Notes: generated from the sequence alone by a model not told the origin. Positions 52,721 through 62,774 are shown, numbered from the stretch's first letter. The stretch: DNA of 64,000 nt from Deltaproteobacteria bacterium (GCA_021802645.1 JAJZRO010000003.1:1-64000), one strand, 5' to 3'. Numbers and translations: made by a program.

Positions 52721-53662
52721 GTGGCAGCGAAAAAGATCGCAGTCCTTTTCCCGGGCCAGGGCTCGCAGTATGTGGGCATGGCCAAGGATTTTCTCGAAGA
52801 GAGCGCCGAGGCGCGGGAGTTGATGGCCACGGCTGAGCGGGTGAGCGGCATGCCGTTGGGCCGCCTCTGTCTCGAAGGCCCCATGGAAGAGCTGACCCGT
52901 ACCCTGTACCTTCAGCCGGCCATGACCGTGGTGAACCTCATCTGCTGGCAGGCGCTCAAGAAGGCCGGGGTGAAGGCGGATTTTTTCGCCGGCCACAGCC
53001 TGGGTGAATACGCGGCCCTGAGCGCCGCCGGGGTATTGACCCCTGAGGAGACGCTCACCCTGGTCACCGAGCGCGGCCGGCTCATGGAGCGGGAGGCGGG
53101 TGCCAACCCTGGCGGCATGCACGCGGTGGTCAAGCTCGACATCGACACCGTGCGCGGCATCGTCGTTGCGGCCCAGACCAAGGGGGCGCTCACCCTGGCC
53201 AACCACAACTCCGCCGAGCAGATCGTCATCTCCGGTGAGATGGCGGCCTTGGAGGCAGCGGCCGAGCTGGTGAAGGAGAAGGGCGGCAAGGCCATCCCGC
53301 TCAAAGTGAGCGGTGCCTGGCACAGCGACCTCATCAAGGGCGCGGTGCCCGATTTTGAACAGGCCCTGGCCAAAGTGGAGGTCAAGGCCCCGCAGACGCC
53401 GTTGCTCTTCAATGTCACTGCCGCCGCGGAGACCGATCCGACAGCGATCCGCTCCACCATGGCCCGCCAGATCGCCAGCACAGTGCGCTGGTACGAAATC
53501 GTGCAGCACCTGCTGGCCGCGGGAGTAACGGTCTTCATCGAGGTGGGTCCGAAAACGGTGCTCACCGGCCTCATGAAGAAGATCCTGCCGCCGGATTCCC
53601 CGCACAAGACGCTGCAGGTGGATACCCCGGCGACGTTGGCCCAGTGCCTGGCTGAGCTGTAA
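52721..53662 (+). CDS. fabD: malonyl-CoA:ACP transacylase FabD
   Basis: A 313-residue fatty acid synthesis enzyme loading malonate onto ACP. FPGQGSQ is at 10-16, the nucleophile Ser93 in GHSLGEYAAL, and the catalytic His in GAWHSDLI. GTG start at 52721 after AGAGG. No other fab gene is nearby; it follows lspA by 13 bases. Confidence 0.95.
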   Translation: MAAKKIAVLFPGQGSQYVGMAKDFLEESAEARELMATAERVSGMPLGRLCLEGPMEELTRTLYLQPAMTVVNLICWQALKKAGVKADFFAGHSLGEYAALSAAGVLTPEETLTLVTERGRLMEREAGANPGGMHAVVKLDIDTVRGIVVAAQTKGALTLANHNSAEQIVISGEMAALEAAAELVKEKGGKAIPLKVSGAWHSDLIKGAVPDFEQALAKVEVKAPQTPLLFNVTAAAETDPTAIRSTMARQIASTVRWYEIVQHLLAAGVTVFIEVGPKTVLTGLMKKILPPDSPHKTLQVDTPATLAQCLAEL

Positions 53663-53802
53663 GCCTCTCGGCCGGCGACTTTGGTCCTTGACAAGCGTCG
53701 GCGCACCAAGTATCTTTGTCCGTTTTCCGGCCAGGAAGGCTTGGGCGGTGGTGCGCATGGATTCCCCTTTAGTGGGGTGATTCAATAAAATCTGTTTGAA
53801 AT

Positions 53803-53971
53803 AATTGCGTTTCTCAATCGAAATGGGAACGCGAAGGCAGTGGATGGGCGAAGCCCATTGACGAGCGAGCAGCGACGAGACAGTACAGTTCAGTACGGCG
53901 AGGAGCCGCGCAGCGCGTTTAGCCGGCAGCAGCGAAGCGGCGAAGTTAACGTTCGATAGAAAAACGCAATT
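53803..53971. mobile_element. MITE-like element with terminal inverted repeats
   Basis: AATTGCGTTT...TCGAA (53803-53822) and its near-complement (53952-53971) are the two ends of a 169-base element. The bases TA next to both ends could be a target duplication. Inside are short palindromes such as ATGGGC/GCCCAT (53844-53858) and no reading frame of note. It ends 14 bases before ffh and occupies most of the fabD-ffh gap (53663-53985). Confidence 0.5.
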
Positions 53972-53985
53972 ACACGGTCTTTGGC

Positions 53986-55347
53986 ATGTTTGATACCTTA
54001 TCCGACCGGTTGCAGGACGTCTTCAAGAAGCTGCGCGGCCACGGCACGCTGAGCGAGGAGAATATCCAGGCGGCGCTCCGCGAGGTGCGGCTGGCCCTGC
54101 TGGAAGCGGACGTCAACTTCAAGGTCGTCAAGGAGTTCGTCGCCGCGGTCGCCGAAAAGGCGGTGGGCCAGGAGGTTCTCAAGAGCCTGGCGCCGGGCCA
54201 GCAGGTCATCAAGGTGGTGCACGAGCAGCTCGTGGCACTGCTCGGCGGCGAGAGCGTCGGCCTCACCCTGACCGGCCGCCAGCCGGTGGTGGTGATGATG
54301 GTCGGCCTGCAAGGCTCGGGCAAGACCACCTCGGCGGGCAAGCTCGCCCACATGCTCAAAGGCAAGGGCCGCAAGCCCTACCTGGTGCCGGCCGACGTCT
54401 ATCGCCCGGCGGCGATCGAGCAGTTGCGGGTACTGGGCGAGAAGCTGGCGGTGCCGGTCCACCCCTCGCGGGCGGATCAGGACCCGGTGGCCATCTGCCA
54501 GCAGGCCTTCCACGCCGCGCAGCAGAACGGCTGCGACACGGTACTGATCGACACCGCCGGCCGCCTCCATGTGGACGAACCGCTCATGGAGGAGTTGCGC
54601 CGCATCAAGGAGGCGGTGCAGCCGGCCGAGATCCTCTTCGTGGCCGACGCCATGACCGGCCAGGACGCGGTGACGGTGGCGGACAAGTTCAACCAGGACT
54701 TGGCCGTGAGCGGCGTGATCCTGACCAAGCTCGACGGCGATGCCCGCGGCGGCGCGGCCCTGTCGATCAAGAAGGTCACCGGCAGGCCCATCAAGTTCGT
54801 GGGCATGGGCGAAGGGCTCGAGGCCCTGGAGCCCTTCTACCCGGACCGCATGGCCTCGCGCATCCTGGGGATGGGCGATGTCCTGACCCTGATCGAGAAG
54901 GCCCAGGCCGCGGTCGATCAGGACAAGGCCGAGCAGCTGGCCAAGAAGATCAAGAAGCAAGGCTTCGACCTTGAGGATTTCCGCGACCAGCTCCAGCAGA
55001 TCAGGAAGCTGGGGAGCCTTGAGCAGATCATGGGCATGATTCCCGGCATGAACCGGCTCAAGCAGATGCAGAACATCCCCAAGCCGGACGAGCGCGAACT
55101 GGTGAAGGTGGAGGCCATCATCAACTCGATGACCGCGAAGGAGCGGCGGAACCACGAGATCATCAACGCCAGCCGCCGGCAGCGCATTGCCAAGGGCAGC
55201 GGCACCGACGTCCAGGACGTCAACAAGGTGATCAAGAGCTACACCGAGATGCTCAAGATGATGAAGAAGTTTGGTGGCAAGGCGGGCCTCGGCAACATGG
55301 CCGGCCCCAAGAAGAAAGTAAAGCGGCCCAAGGGGCTGTTTCGGTAG
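53986..55347 (+). CDS. ffh: signal recognition particle protein Ffh
   Basis: A 453-residue GTPase that targets nascent membrane proteins with 4.5S RNA. G1 is GLQGSGKTTSAGKLA, G3 DTAGRLH, G4 TKLDGDARGG, and the C-terminal M domain is Met-rich (MGMIPGMNRLKQM). It starts 14 bases after the MITE-like element. rpsP follows. Confidence 0.97.
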   Translation: MFDTLSDRLQDVFKKLRGHGTLSEENIQAALREVRLALLEADVNFKVVKEFVAAVAEKAVGQEVLKSLAPGQQVIKVVHEQLVALLGGESVGLTLTGRQPVVVMMVGLQGSGKTTSAGKLAHMLKGKGRKPYLVPADVYRPAAIEQLRVLGEKLAVPVHPSRADQDPVAICQQAFHAAQQNGCDTVLIDTAGRLHVDEPLMEELRRIKEAVQPAEILFVADAMTGQDAVTVADKFNQDLAVSGVILTKLDGDARGGAALSIKKVTGRPIKFVGMGEGLEALEPFYPDRMASRILGMGDVLTLIEKAQAAVDQDKAEQLAKKIKKQGFDLEDFRDQLQQIRKLGSLEQIMGMIPGMNRLKQMQNIPKPDERELVKVEAIINSMTAKERRNHEIINASRRQRIAKGSGTDVQDVNKVIKSYTEMLKMMKKFGGKAGLGNMAGPKKKVKRPKGLFR

Positions 55348-55428
55348 GTTTCGAGTTTTTTGTGTGCTAACCGTTGGCAGCGGCAGGGCCGGGGCCAACA
55401 TCCATTCGTTGTGAGGAGGAGTTCAAGA

Positions 55429-55671
55429 ATGGCGGTACGTATCCGTTTGACCCGTCTGGGCAAGAAGAAGAAGCCGTTTTACCGCATCGTGGTCGCCGAT
55501 TCCGAGGCCAAGCGCGATGGCCGTTTTCTGGAGGTGGTCGGCACCTACGACCCGAACCAGAGTCCGGCCGCGGTCAGCATCAAGCAGGATCGCGTGCAGG
55601 ATTGGCTCGCCCGGGGCGCCAAGCCGAGCGACACCGTGCGGAGCCTGCTGAAGGGCGCTGCCGCGGAATAA
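55429..55671 (+). CDS. rpsP: 30S ribosomal protein S16
   Basis: An 80-residue ribosomal protein ([20 protein letters not shown]). ATG at 55429 follows GAGGAGG; a longer frame upstream is rejected. Part of the rpsP-khpA-rimM-trmD unit. Confidence 0.97.
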   Translation: MAVRIRLTRLGKKKKPFYRIVVADSEAKRDGRFLEVVGTYDPNQSPAAVSIKQDRVQDWLARGAKPSDTVRSLLKGAAAE

Positions 55672-55677
55672 CCGGCG

Positions 55678-55908
55678 ATGAAGGAGCTGATTGCGGCGGT
55701 CGCCACCCAGCTGGTGGACAGCCCTGATGCGGTGTCGGTGACCGAGACCGAGCAGGACGACACCACGGTGCTCGAATTGCGGGTGGCGAAAGAGGATCTC
55801 GGCAAGGTTATCGGCAAGCAGGGCCGCACCGCGCGGGCGATGCGGGCGCTGTTGACCGCTGCGGCGGGCAAGCAGAACAAGAAGGCCCGGCTCGAGATTC
55901 TGGAGTAG
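55678..55908 (+). CDS. khpA: KH-domain RNA-binding protein KhpA
   Basis: A 76-residue KH protein (YlqC family). The GxxG loop is GKQG in [16 protein letters not shown]. Position between rpsP and rimM is typical. Confidence 0.93.
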   Translation: MKELIAAVATQLVDSPDAVSVTETEQDDTTVLELRVAKEDLGKVIGKQGRTARAMRALLTAAAGKQNKKARLEILE

Positions 55909-56466
55909 TTGTTGCGCATCGTCAACCTCGGTCCCCGGCGCGGCGCCGATCAGGTGCTGCTCGGCACGGTGGTCAAGCCCCACGGCATCCGCGGGGAGAT
56001 CAAGGTGCTGCCGGCCGGCCGCTTCGAGGCGCTGCCACCATGCCGGGAGGTGACGCTGGCCGATCCGGCGAGCGGCCGCACTCGACTGATGGCGATAGAG
56101 AAGAGTGGCAGCCACGAACGGCTGCTGATCCTTCGCCTGCAAGGCATTGCCGACCGCGACAGCGCCGATGCGTTGCGTGGTTGGGAAGTGTGGGTGGCGC
56201 GCACGGCGATGCCGCCCCTTGATAAGGACGCCACCTACTGGCACGAGGTGGAAGGCGCCGCGGTGACGACCACCGAGGGCCGCCAGCTCGGGAAGGCGCA
56301 GGAACTCATGCACAACGGCGCCCAGGAGGTGCTGGTGGTGCAGGGCGAATATGGCCGGGAATATCTCATTCCGGTGGTCGAGGAATTCATCTCCCACCGC
56401 ACGGCCGACGGCACCCTGGTGGTCACCCCGCCGCCGGGGCTGCTTGAGATGAACGCAGTTCCATAG
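55909..56466 (+). CDS. rimM: 16S rRNA processing protein RimM
   Basis: A 185-residue assembly factor for the 30S head, binding S19. The N-terminal domain has VLLGTVVKPHGIRGEIKV and the C-terminal PRC-like domain has YWHEVEGAAV. TTG start (55909 or 55912), directly abutting the khpA stop. Confidence 0.94.
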   Translation: MLRIVNLGPRRGADQVLLGTVVKPHGIRGEIKVLPAGRFEALPPCREVTLADPASGRTRLMAIEKSGSHERLLILRLQGIADRDSADALRGWEVWVARTAMPPLDKDATYWHEVEGAAVTTTEGRQLGKAQELMHNGAQEVLVVQGEYGREYLIPVVEEFISHRTADGTLVVTPPPGLLEMNAVP

Positions 56467-56502
56467 CGCTTGCCGCGCACAGGTGGTGCGGGACTCGCCA
56501 GC

Positions 56503-57273
56503 ATGCGTTTCGATATCCTTACGATATTCCCCGATCTGCTGGCCTCGCCGCTCACCGAGGGGATTATCCGGCGGGCGATGCAGGATGGCAAGGTCGAGAT
56601 CGCCATCCACAATATCCGTGACTTTGCCACGGACAAGCATGCCATGACCGACGACCGCCCATTCGGTGGCGGCGAAGGCATGGTCATGAAGCCCGAGCCG
56701 CTGGCTGCCGCGGTGCAGCACGTGCGGCAACTCATGCCGGGCGGCAAGGTGGTGCTGCTCTCCCCCCAGGGATGCACCTATGACCAGGCGCTGGCCCAGG
56801 CGCTGGCAGCCGAGCCGCACCTCATCCTGGTCTGCGGCCGGTACGAGGGGGTGGACGAACGATTCCGGGACCACTATGTGGATCTCGAAGTCTCCATCGG
56901 TGACTACATCCTCACCGGCGGGGAGTTGGCAGCGATGGTGCTGGTGGATTCCATCACCCGATTGCTGCCGGGAGTGCTTGGCTGCGCCGATTCGGCCACC
57001 AACGACACCTTCAGCCGCGGCGGCCTCAAACATCCGCAGTACACGCGGCCGCGGGTCTTCGAAGGCGACGAGGTGCCGGAGGTGCTCTGCTCCGGCGACC
57101 ATGCCGCGGTGGGCGAGTGGCGCTTCCTGGCCGCGGTGCGGCAGACCCTGGCGCGGCGGCCGGAACTGCTGGCCACCATGACGTTCAGCCGGCAGGAGGA
57201 GAAGCTACTCCAGAAGCACGGTCTGCTTGAGGCGGTGCGCGAGCATCAGGCGGCGGGCCAGGGGCGCGGGTGA
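56503..57273 (+). CDS. trmD: tRNA (guanine-37-N1)-methyltransferase TrmD
   Basis: A 256-residue SPOUT enzyme methylating G37. MRFDILTIFPDLL is the conserved start; the trefoil-knot region is VCGRYEGVDERF and GDYILTGGELAAM. ATG at 56503 is chosen over an in-frame TTG at 56470. Confidence 0.97.
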   Translation: MRFDILTIFPDLLASPLTEGIIRRAMQDGKVEIAIHNIRDFATDKHAMTDDRPFGGGEGMVMKPEPLAAAVQHVRQLMPGGKVVLLSPQGCTYDQALAQALAAEPHLILVCGRYEGVDERFRDHYVDLEVSIGDYILTGGELAAMVLVDSITRLLPGVLGCADSATNDTFSRGGLKHPQYTRPRVFEGDEVPEVLCSGDHAAVGEWRFLAAVRQTLARRPELLATMTFSRQEEKLLQKHGLLEAVREHQAAGQGRG

Positions 57274-57863
57274 TGGCGATAGCCCCGGAGAGTCTTGCCC
57301 CGCTGGGCGCACAGGTGGAACTGGCCCTGGTGCATTATCCGGTGGCCAACAAGAACGGCGAGACCATCGGCTCGGCGGTCACCAACCTGGATATCCACGA
57401 TATCGCCAGGGCGGGCCGCACCTTCGGGATCGCGCGGTATTACATTGTTACTCCCTACGAGGACCAGCAGCAGTTGGTGACCGAGATCCTCGATCACTGG
57501 CTCACCGGCCGGGGGAGTGTCTACAACGAGAAACGCAAGGCCGCCCTTGCCCTGGTGCGGATTTGCGAGAGCCTGGAAGCGCTGTATGCCCAGGTGGAAG
57601 CCCAATGGGGCACGCGGCCGACAGTGCTCGCCACCTGCGCCAAGCCGCAGGCCAACACCGTGAGTTACGAGGCGGTGCGGCGGCGGCTGTCGGCAGGCGA
57701 GCGGTTTCTGCTCCTCTTCGGCACCGGCTGGGGGTTGACTTCGGAGGTGCTGGCGAGAGTGGACGCGACCCTGCCGCCGATCAGCGGGGCAACGGAATAC
57801 AATCACCTGTCGGTACGGTCGGCAGCGGCCATCGTGCTCGACAGAGTGTTGGGGAACCGATAA
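57273..57863 (+). CDS. SPOUT-superfamily RNA methyltransferase (PF09936 type)
   Basis: A 196-residue predicted RNA methyltransferase. ELALVHYPVANKNGE and LLFGTGWGLTSEV match the family often encoded next to trmD in Desulfobacterota and Aquificae. The substrate is not known to me. ATG at 57273 shares a base with the trmD stop (TGATG). Confidence 0.85.
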   Translation: MAIAPESLAPLGAQVELALVHYPVANKNGETIGSAVTNLDIHDIARAGRTFGIARYYIVTPYEDQQQLVTEILDHWLTGRGSVYNEKRKAALALVRICESLEALYAQVEAQWGTRPTVLATCAKPQANTVSYEAVRRRLSAGERFLLLFGTGWGLTSEVLARVDATLPPISGATEYNHLSVRSAAAIVLDRVLGNR

Positions 57864-57928
57864 CTTGAGGATTCAGGAGCGGTCGTTGATTGCTCCCGGA
57901 AAAGCCTAGAAGCGAAAAGAGGAAGACC

Positions 57929-58276
57929 ATGAACATTATCGAGATGATTGAGCAGGAGAACATGCGGCACGACGTGCCCGATTTCCGCCCCGGCGACACG
58001 GTGAAGGTGCACATCCGCATCATCGAAGGCAACAAGGAGCGGATCCAGGTGTACGAAGGCGTGGTTACCCGCCAGCACCGCGGCACCATGGGCGCCTCGG
58101 TCACTGTGCGCAAGATCTCCCATGGCGTCGGGGTGGAGAAGACCTTCTGCATCCACAACCCGCGGCTGGAGAAGATCGAGCTGGTGACCCGCGGCCGGGT
58201 GCGGCGCTCCAAGCTCTACTACCTGCGCGACCTGCGCGGTAAGGCAGCACGCATCAAGGACAAGGACATCAACTAG
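57929..58276 (+). CDS. rplS: 50S ribosomal protein L19
   Basis: A 115-residue ribosomal protein ([37 protein letters not shown]). ATG at 57929 follows AGAGGAAG. Confidence 0.97.
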   Translation: MNIIEMIEQENMRHDVPDFRPGDTVKVHIRIIEGNKERIQVYEGVVTRQHRGTMGASVTVRKISHGVGVEKTFCIHNPRLEKIELVTRGRVRRSKLYYLRDLRGKAARIKDKDIN

Positions 58277-58327
58277 GCATTCTTCCAGGCAGGGCGCGGC
58301 CGATGCGGTTCGTCGCCTTGCCGTGGG

Positions 58328-58993
58328 GTGAGCCAGTTGCCGCGCCCGAAACGACTGTGGCCTGAACCACCCGCGCCGGACCGTTTTGTCTATGAACGGT
58401 CGCTACGGGAGCAGGGCTACGCTCGGATCGCCGGCACGGATGAAGTGGGCCGCGGACCACTGGCAGGGCCAGTGGTGGCGGCCTGTGTCATTTTACCGTC
58501 GGCGTGCGACCCGCAGCGCTACCGGGATTCCAAACAGCTCACCCACGAACAGCGGCTGATTCTGGCCGACGAGCTGCGGGCGAATGGCGCTTTGATCGGT
58601 CTCGGTGTGGTGGCTGCGGCCGAGATCGACCGGATCAATATCCTCCAGGCCTCGTTGCGCGCCATGCAGCTTGCCGTGACCAACCTGTCGGTCGCCCCGG
58701 ATTTTTTGCTGGTGGATGGCCGGCACCCCGTACCCCTCGCCATTCCCCAGCAGGCGCTGGTCAAAGGCGACAGCCGCAGCGCCTCCATCGCCGCGGCCTC
58801 GATCGTTGCCAAGGTGACCCGCGATGCCCTGATGGAGGCCCTGCACCAGCAATATCCCCAGTACAATTTCCAGCGCCATAAGGGGTACGGCACGGCCGAG
58901 CACTGCCGGCTGCTGCGGCTCCATGGCCCGTGTCCCTTGCACCGTCGCAGCTTCCGGCCGGTGCGCGAGGCAATGGGCGAGGAGAATCTGTGA
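58328..58993 (+). CDS. rnhB: ribonuclease HII
   Basis: A 221-residue RNase H that cuts RNA in RNA:DNA hybrids at single ribonucleotides. The acidic motif GTDEVGRGPLAGPVVAA and later LLVDG and AAASIVAKVTRD are clear. GTG start. Confidence 0.95.
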   Translation: MSQLPRPKRLWPEPPAPDRFVYERSLREQGYARIAGTDEVGRGPLAGPVVAACVILPSACDPQRYRDSKQLTHEQRLILADELRANGALIGLGVVAAAEIDRINILQASLRAMQLAVTNLSVAPDFLLVDGRHPVPLAIPQQALVKGDSRSASIAAASIVAKVTRDALMEALHQQYPQYNFQRHKGYGTAEHCRLLRLHGPCPLHRRSFRPVREAMGEENL

Positions 58994-59361
58994 GCGATCC
59001 TGGCAAGGAACTGGGCAAGCAGGGCGAGGCGTTGGCGGCAGCCTTTCTGGAACGGGCCGGTTATCGGATCGTGGCCCGCAATTACCGGTCGCGCAGCGGT
59101 GAGCTTGATCTGGTGGCCGAGGAGAAGGGGGTCGTGGCTTTCATCGAGGTCAAGACCCGGCGGGAAGGCGCGGCGGTGGGGCCGTTTGAGGCGGTGACCG
59201 CGGCCAAGCGCCGGCAAATGGTCAAGGTGGCCATGGAGTATCTGGTCCGCCAAGGCGAGGGCGAGCGGCCGGCGCGTTTCGACGTGGTGGCGGTCACCCT
59301 GATCGGCAACGAACCGCGCATTGAACTCATGAAAAACGCCTTTGCACTCGATGAGGGGTGA
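58990..59361 (+). CDS. YraN/UPF0102 family nuclease-like protein
   Basis: A 123-residue protein with the restriction-endonuclease-like core ELDLVAEEKGVVAFIEVKTRR. GTG at 58990 overlaps the rnhB stop (GTGA). The biological role is not settled. Confidence 0.9.
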   Translation: MSDPGKELGKQGEALAAAFLERAGYRIVARNYRSRSGELDLVAEEKGVVAFIEVKTRREGAAVGPFEAVTAAKRRQMVKVAMEYLVRQGEGERPARFDVVAVTLIGNEPRIELMKNAFALDEG

Positions 59362-59362
59362 G

Positions 59363-60391
59363 ATGCAACGCACCAACACACCATCACAGCTCATCGGCAT
59401 CACCATGGGTTGCCCGGTGGGCGTCGGGCCGGAGATCGTCCTGCGCTTTCTGGCCGAACGCGCGCCGTTGGCCTTCACGCCGGTGGTGCTGGGCGACCCC
59501 GGGGTGCTCCACCGCACGGCGCAACTGCTCGGGCTGGCCATGCCGGTGGTGGCGTGGCAGCCCGGCACGCCCGTGGAACCGAGGGCGATCAATGTCCATG
59601 CCCTTTCCGATCTTGGCCCCGGCCTGCGATGGGGCCAGCCTGACGCCGAGACCGGCCGCGCCATGGCTCGGTATATCGAGGAGGCAGTGCGCCTGATCCA
59701 GGCCGGGGAGTTGGCGGCCATGGTCACCTGCCCCATCACGAAGACCGCGCTCAAGATGGCGGGGTACGGCTACCCCGGTCATACCGAGATGCTGGCCGCC
59801 CTCTGCGGGGCCACGGATTACGCCATGATGATGGCCGGCGGCAGTCTGCGGGTGACCCTGGTCACCATCCATCAGGCCTTGGTGCAGGCGGCCGCGAGTG
59901 TGAGCGAGGCGGAGGTGGCACGACTCATCGCCATCACCCATCGGGCCTTGCGGCAGGATTTCGGCTTAACCGCGCCGCGTCTGGCGGTGGCCGGGCTCAA
60001 TCCCCATGCCGGCGAAGCCGGACTCTTCGGCCGCGAGGAGGAAGAACAGATCGCTCCGGCGGTCCGGGCCGCGGTTGCGCGGGGCTGGCAGGTTTCCGGC
60101 CCCTTGCCGCCGGACACCGTCTTCTACCGCGCGAGCCAAGGGCTCTACGACGCGGTGGTGGCCATGTACCACGATCAGGGGTTGATTCCCTTCAAATTGC
60201 TCCACTTCCGGGACGGGGTCAACGTGACCTTGGGATTGCCGATCGTGCGCACCTCGGTGGACCATGGCACCGCCTATGATATCGCCGGCAAGGGGGTGGC
60301 GGATCCGGCCAGCCTCGCCGCCGCCTTTGAGCTGGCGGCAGCCATTGTCCACAATCGCCGTCGTGGCGTGATCGCGCAGGAGAGGGCATGA
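59363..60391 (+). CDS. pdxA: 4-hydroxythreonine-4-phosphate dehydrogenase PdxA
   Basis: A 342-residue enzyme of pyridoxal phosphate synthesis. The three metal-binding His are in YPGHTEMLA, YHDQGLIPFK and TSVDHGTAYDIAGKG. ATG at 59363 follows GAGGGGTGAG and lies one base past the yraN stop. It overlaps tmk by four bases. Confidence 0.95.
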   Translation: MQRTNTPSQLIGITMGCPVGVGPEIVLRFLAERAPLAFTPVVLGDPGVLHRTAQLLGLAMPVVAWQPGTPVEPRAINVHALSDLGPGLRWGQPDAETGRAMARYIEEAVRLIQAGELAAMVTCPITKTALKMAGYGYPGHTEMLAALCGATDYAMMMAGGSLRVTLVTIHQALVQAAASVSEAEVARLIAITHRALRQDFGLTAPRLAVAGLNPHAGEAGLFGREEEEQIAPAVRAAVARGWQVSGPLPPDTVFYRASQGLYDAVVAMYHDQGLIPFKLLHFRDGVNVTLGLPIVRTSVDHGTAYDIAGKGVADPASLAAAFELAAAIVHNRRRGVIAQERA

Positions 60392-61053
60392 ACGAACAAC
60401 ACCCAATACCCGCTGGCCGTCCCGGTCTGCTCATCGCCTTCGAGGGCATCGACGGCACCGGCAAGAGCACCCAGATTCGCCTGCTGGCCGAGCGGCTGCG
60501 CCGGGAAGGACTGCCGGTGATCGCCACCCGGGAACCCACCGACGGGCAATATGGCCGGCGCATTCGTGCGCTTTTTACCAACCGGGCCAGCATCACGCCG
60601 GAGGAGGAGCTGGCGCTTTTCATTGCTGACCGCCGGGAGCATGTCGATCAGGTCATTGCGCCGGCCCTCGGGCGTGGTACAATAGTACTGACCGACCGGT
60701 ATTACTTTTCCACCGCCGCGTATCAAGGTGCCCTGGGACACGACCCGGTGGCGATCATCGCGCAGAACGAGACCTTTGCGCCGGTGCCGGACCTGGTGCT
60801 GTTGCTTACCGCCCCGCCGGCCGTGGGGGTCCATCGTGTTCAGCAACTCCGGCAGGAGGTGCTGAATGATTTTGAGCAGGAACAGGGGTTGGCCAAGGTG
60901 GCGGCCATTTTCGAAGGTTTCCGGCAGCCGTTTATCCGGCGCATTGCCGGCGATCAGCCAGTAACGGCGGTCCAGACCGCGGTGTGGGAGGCGGTGGCGC
61001 TGTTGCTCCGGCAGAAGGGGGTCGGCCCGGCCGAAAAGAACGAGGAATGCTGA
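60388..61053 (+). CDS. tmk: thymidylate kinase
   Basis: A 221-residue dTMP kinase. The P loop is FEGIDGTGKST, the DRY-like motif is TDRYYFSTAAYQG, and the lid follows. It shares its stop with the start of the next gene (TGATG). Confidence 0.95.
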   Translation: MNEQHPIPAGRPGLLIAFEGIDGTGKSTQIRLLAERLRREGLPVIATREPTDGQYGRRIRALFTNRASITPEEELALFIADRREHVDQVIAPALGRGTIVLTDRYYFSTAAYQGALGHDPVAIIAQNETFAPVPDLVLLLTAPPAVGVHRVQQLRQEVLNDFEQEQGLAKVAAIFEGFRQPFIRRIAGDQPVTAVQTAVWEAVALLLRQKGVGPAEKNEEC

Positions 61054-62774
61054 TGCGGAAAAAAATACGGTTCACCATCGCTCTGCTGCTGGCCTCGGTG
61101 GCTGCCTGTGCCCCGCTGCCCCAGGAAGCTCGCCACGAAACCCTTGGCCAGGCGCAGCAAGGGGCGGTGCCCGACAAGGGCTGCGCGTATGCGCATTTCC
61201 TCTTGGGCAGGACGGTCGAGGCGGAGGGCCGGCCGGAAGAGGCGATCCTCCACTATGAACAGGCACTGGAGTGTGATCCGGGAGCCGACTATGTGATGCG
61301 CAATCTGGCCATGGTCTTGGTCCGCACCGACAAGCGGCAGGAGGCCATCGCCTGGATCAACAAGATTCTGGCGGCAAAGCCCGATGATATCGGTGCCCAG
61401 TCCCTGTTGGCCAATCTCTATGTCTCCCTCGGTGAGACCGCCCAGGCCGAGGCGACCTATCTGGCGATCCTCGCCAAGGACCCCCAGAACCAGAACGTTA
61501 TGCTGATGCTCGGTTCGCTCTATGCGAGCAATCATCAATACGACAAGGCGCAGGCGCAACTGGAGCAACTGGTGCGGGCGACGCCGCAGTCCTATGCTGG
61601 GTACTATTATCTGGCCAAGCTGTACCGCGAGATGCACCTTGACGCGAAGGCGGCCGCCGCCTATGGCAAGGCCCTTTCCCTGAACTGGTCTACGCCCCTG
61701 GCCTACGAGGCGGCCGAATTTTATGACGCATCGTCGCGCTATGCGGACAGCGCCAAGTTGTATCGCCGCATCATCGAGGAAGACCCGGCCGATGAACGGG
61801 CCCGCGGGTTGCTGGTCAACAACTACCTCCAGCGGAACAAGCCTGATGCCGCGTTGGCCGAACTGCGGGAGTTGCGGAAGATCACCAGCGAAACGGTGCG
61901 GGTCGACCTCACCATCGGTCGTATCCTGCTGGAAACCAAGCGGTATGATGCCGCCATTGCCCACCTGCGCAAGGTGCTGGCCGAGGACCCCAATCAGACC
62001 AGCATCCGTTCGTTGTTGGTGCTGGCCTACTACCAGAAGGGCGACAAGGCCAAGGCCCGGAAGATGCTGGCCGAGGTGCGGCCGGGGCAACCGGGCTATG
62101 AAGAGTCCGTATTGCTGCTGGCGCGGCTGCTTCATGACGAAAAGGACTGGGCCGGCTCGGAAAAGGTGTTGCGGCAGGCGATTGCCGAGGCGACAGGCGA
62201 GCAGAAGGTTGTTTTTTATGTGGCGCTGGCCACCTTGTATCGGGAGCGCAACGAACTGCCGAAAGCCTATGCGATCTTCGACGAGGCGCAAAAGGAGCTG
62301 CCGCAGGATGCGAAGATCCGCTTCGAGTATGGTCTCTTCCTCGAACGTACCGGCGATTCGAAGGCGGCCATGGCCAAGATGCACGAGGTGTTGGCCCTTG
62401 ACCCCCATAATCCCTATGCCCTGAACTATGTGGGGTACAGTTGGGCCGACCGTGGCGAGCGGCTGGACGAGGCCCAGGCCTATATCGAAGAGGCGGTGAG
62501 CCTGCGGCCGGAGGATGGTTTCATCCGGGACAGCCTCGGCTGGGTCTACTACCAGCGCGGCGACTATGAACGGGCGGTGCAGGAGTTGGAGAAGGCGGTG
62601 GCACTGGCCAACGACGAGGATGCCACCATTTACGAGCATCTGGGCGATGCCTATGCCAAGCTTCGGCGCTATGGCGAGGCTGGCAGCGCCTATGAACGGG
62701 CCGAACAACTCTACGACGACCAGGCGAAAAAGGAAGTGGTTCGCCGCAAGCGCGGGGCCTTGCCGGCGCAATGA
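61053..62774 (+). CDS. TPR-repeat lipoprotein
   Basis: A 573-residue protein. The signal peptide ends in a lipobox VAAC (Cys19). At least a dozen TPR-like repeats follow (AHFLLGRTVEAEGRPEEAIL; LGDAYAKLRRYGEAGSAYER). The last repeats have the NYVGYSWADRGERLDEA form seen in BamD/Tol-system-like TPR proteins. It overlaps the next lipoprotein gene by four bases, so the two may act together at the outer membrane. Confidence 0.88.
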   Translation: MRKKIRFTIALLLASVAACAPLPQEARHETLGQAQQGAVPDKGCAYAHFLLGRTVEAEGRPEEAILHYEQALECDPGADYVMRNLAMVLVRTDKRQEAIAWINKILAAKPDDIGAQSLLANLYVSLGETAQAEATYLAILAKDPQNQNVMLMLGSLYASNHQYDKAQAQLEQLVRATPQSYAGYYYLAKLYREMHLDAKAAAAYGKALSLNWSTPLAYEAAEFYDASSRYADSAKLYRRIIEEDPADERARGLLVNNYLQRNKPDAALAELRELRKITSETVRVDLTIGRILLETKRYDAAIAHLRKVLAEDPNQTSIRSLLVLAYYQKGDKAKARKMLAEVRPGQPGYEESVLLLARLLHDEKDWAGSEKVLRQAIAEATGEQKVVFYVALATLYRERNELPKAYAIFDEAQKELPQDAKIRFEYGLFLERTGDSKAAMAKMHEVLALDPHNPYALNYVGYSWADRGERLDEAQAYIEEAVSLRPEDGFIRDSLGWVYYQRGDYERAVQELEKAVALANDEDATIYEHLGDAYAKLRRYGEAGSAYERAEQLYDDQAKKEVVRRKRGALPAQ

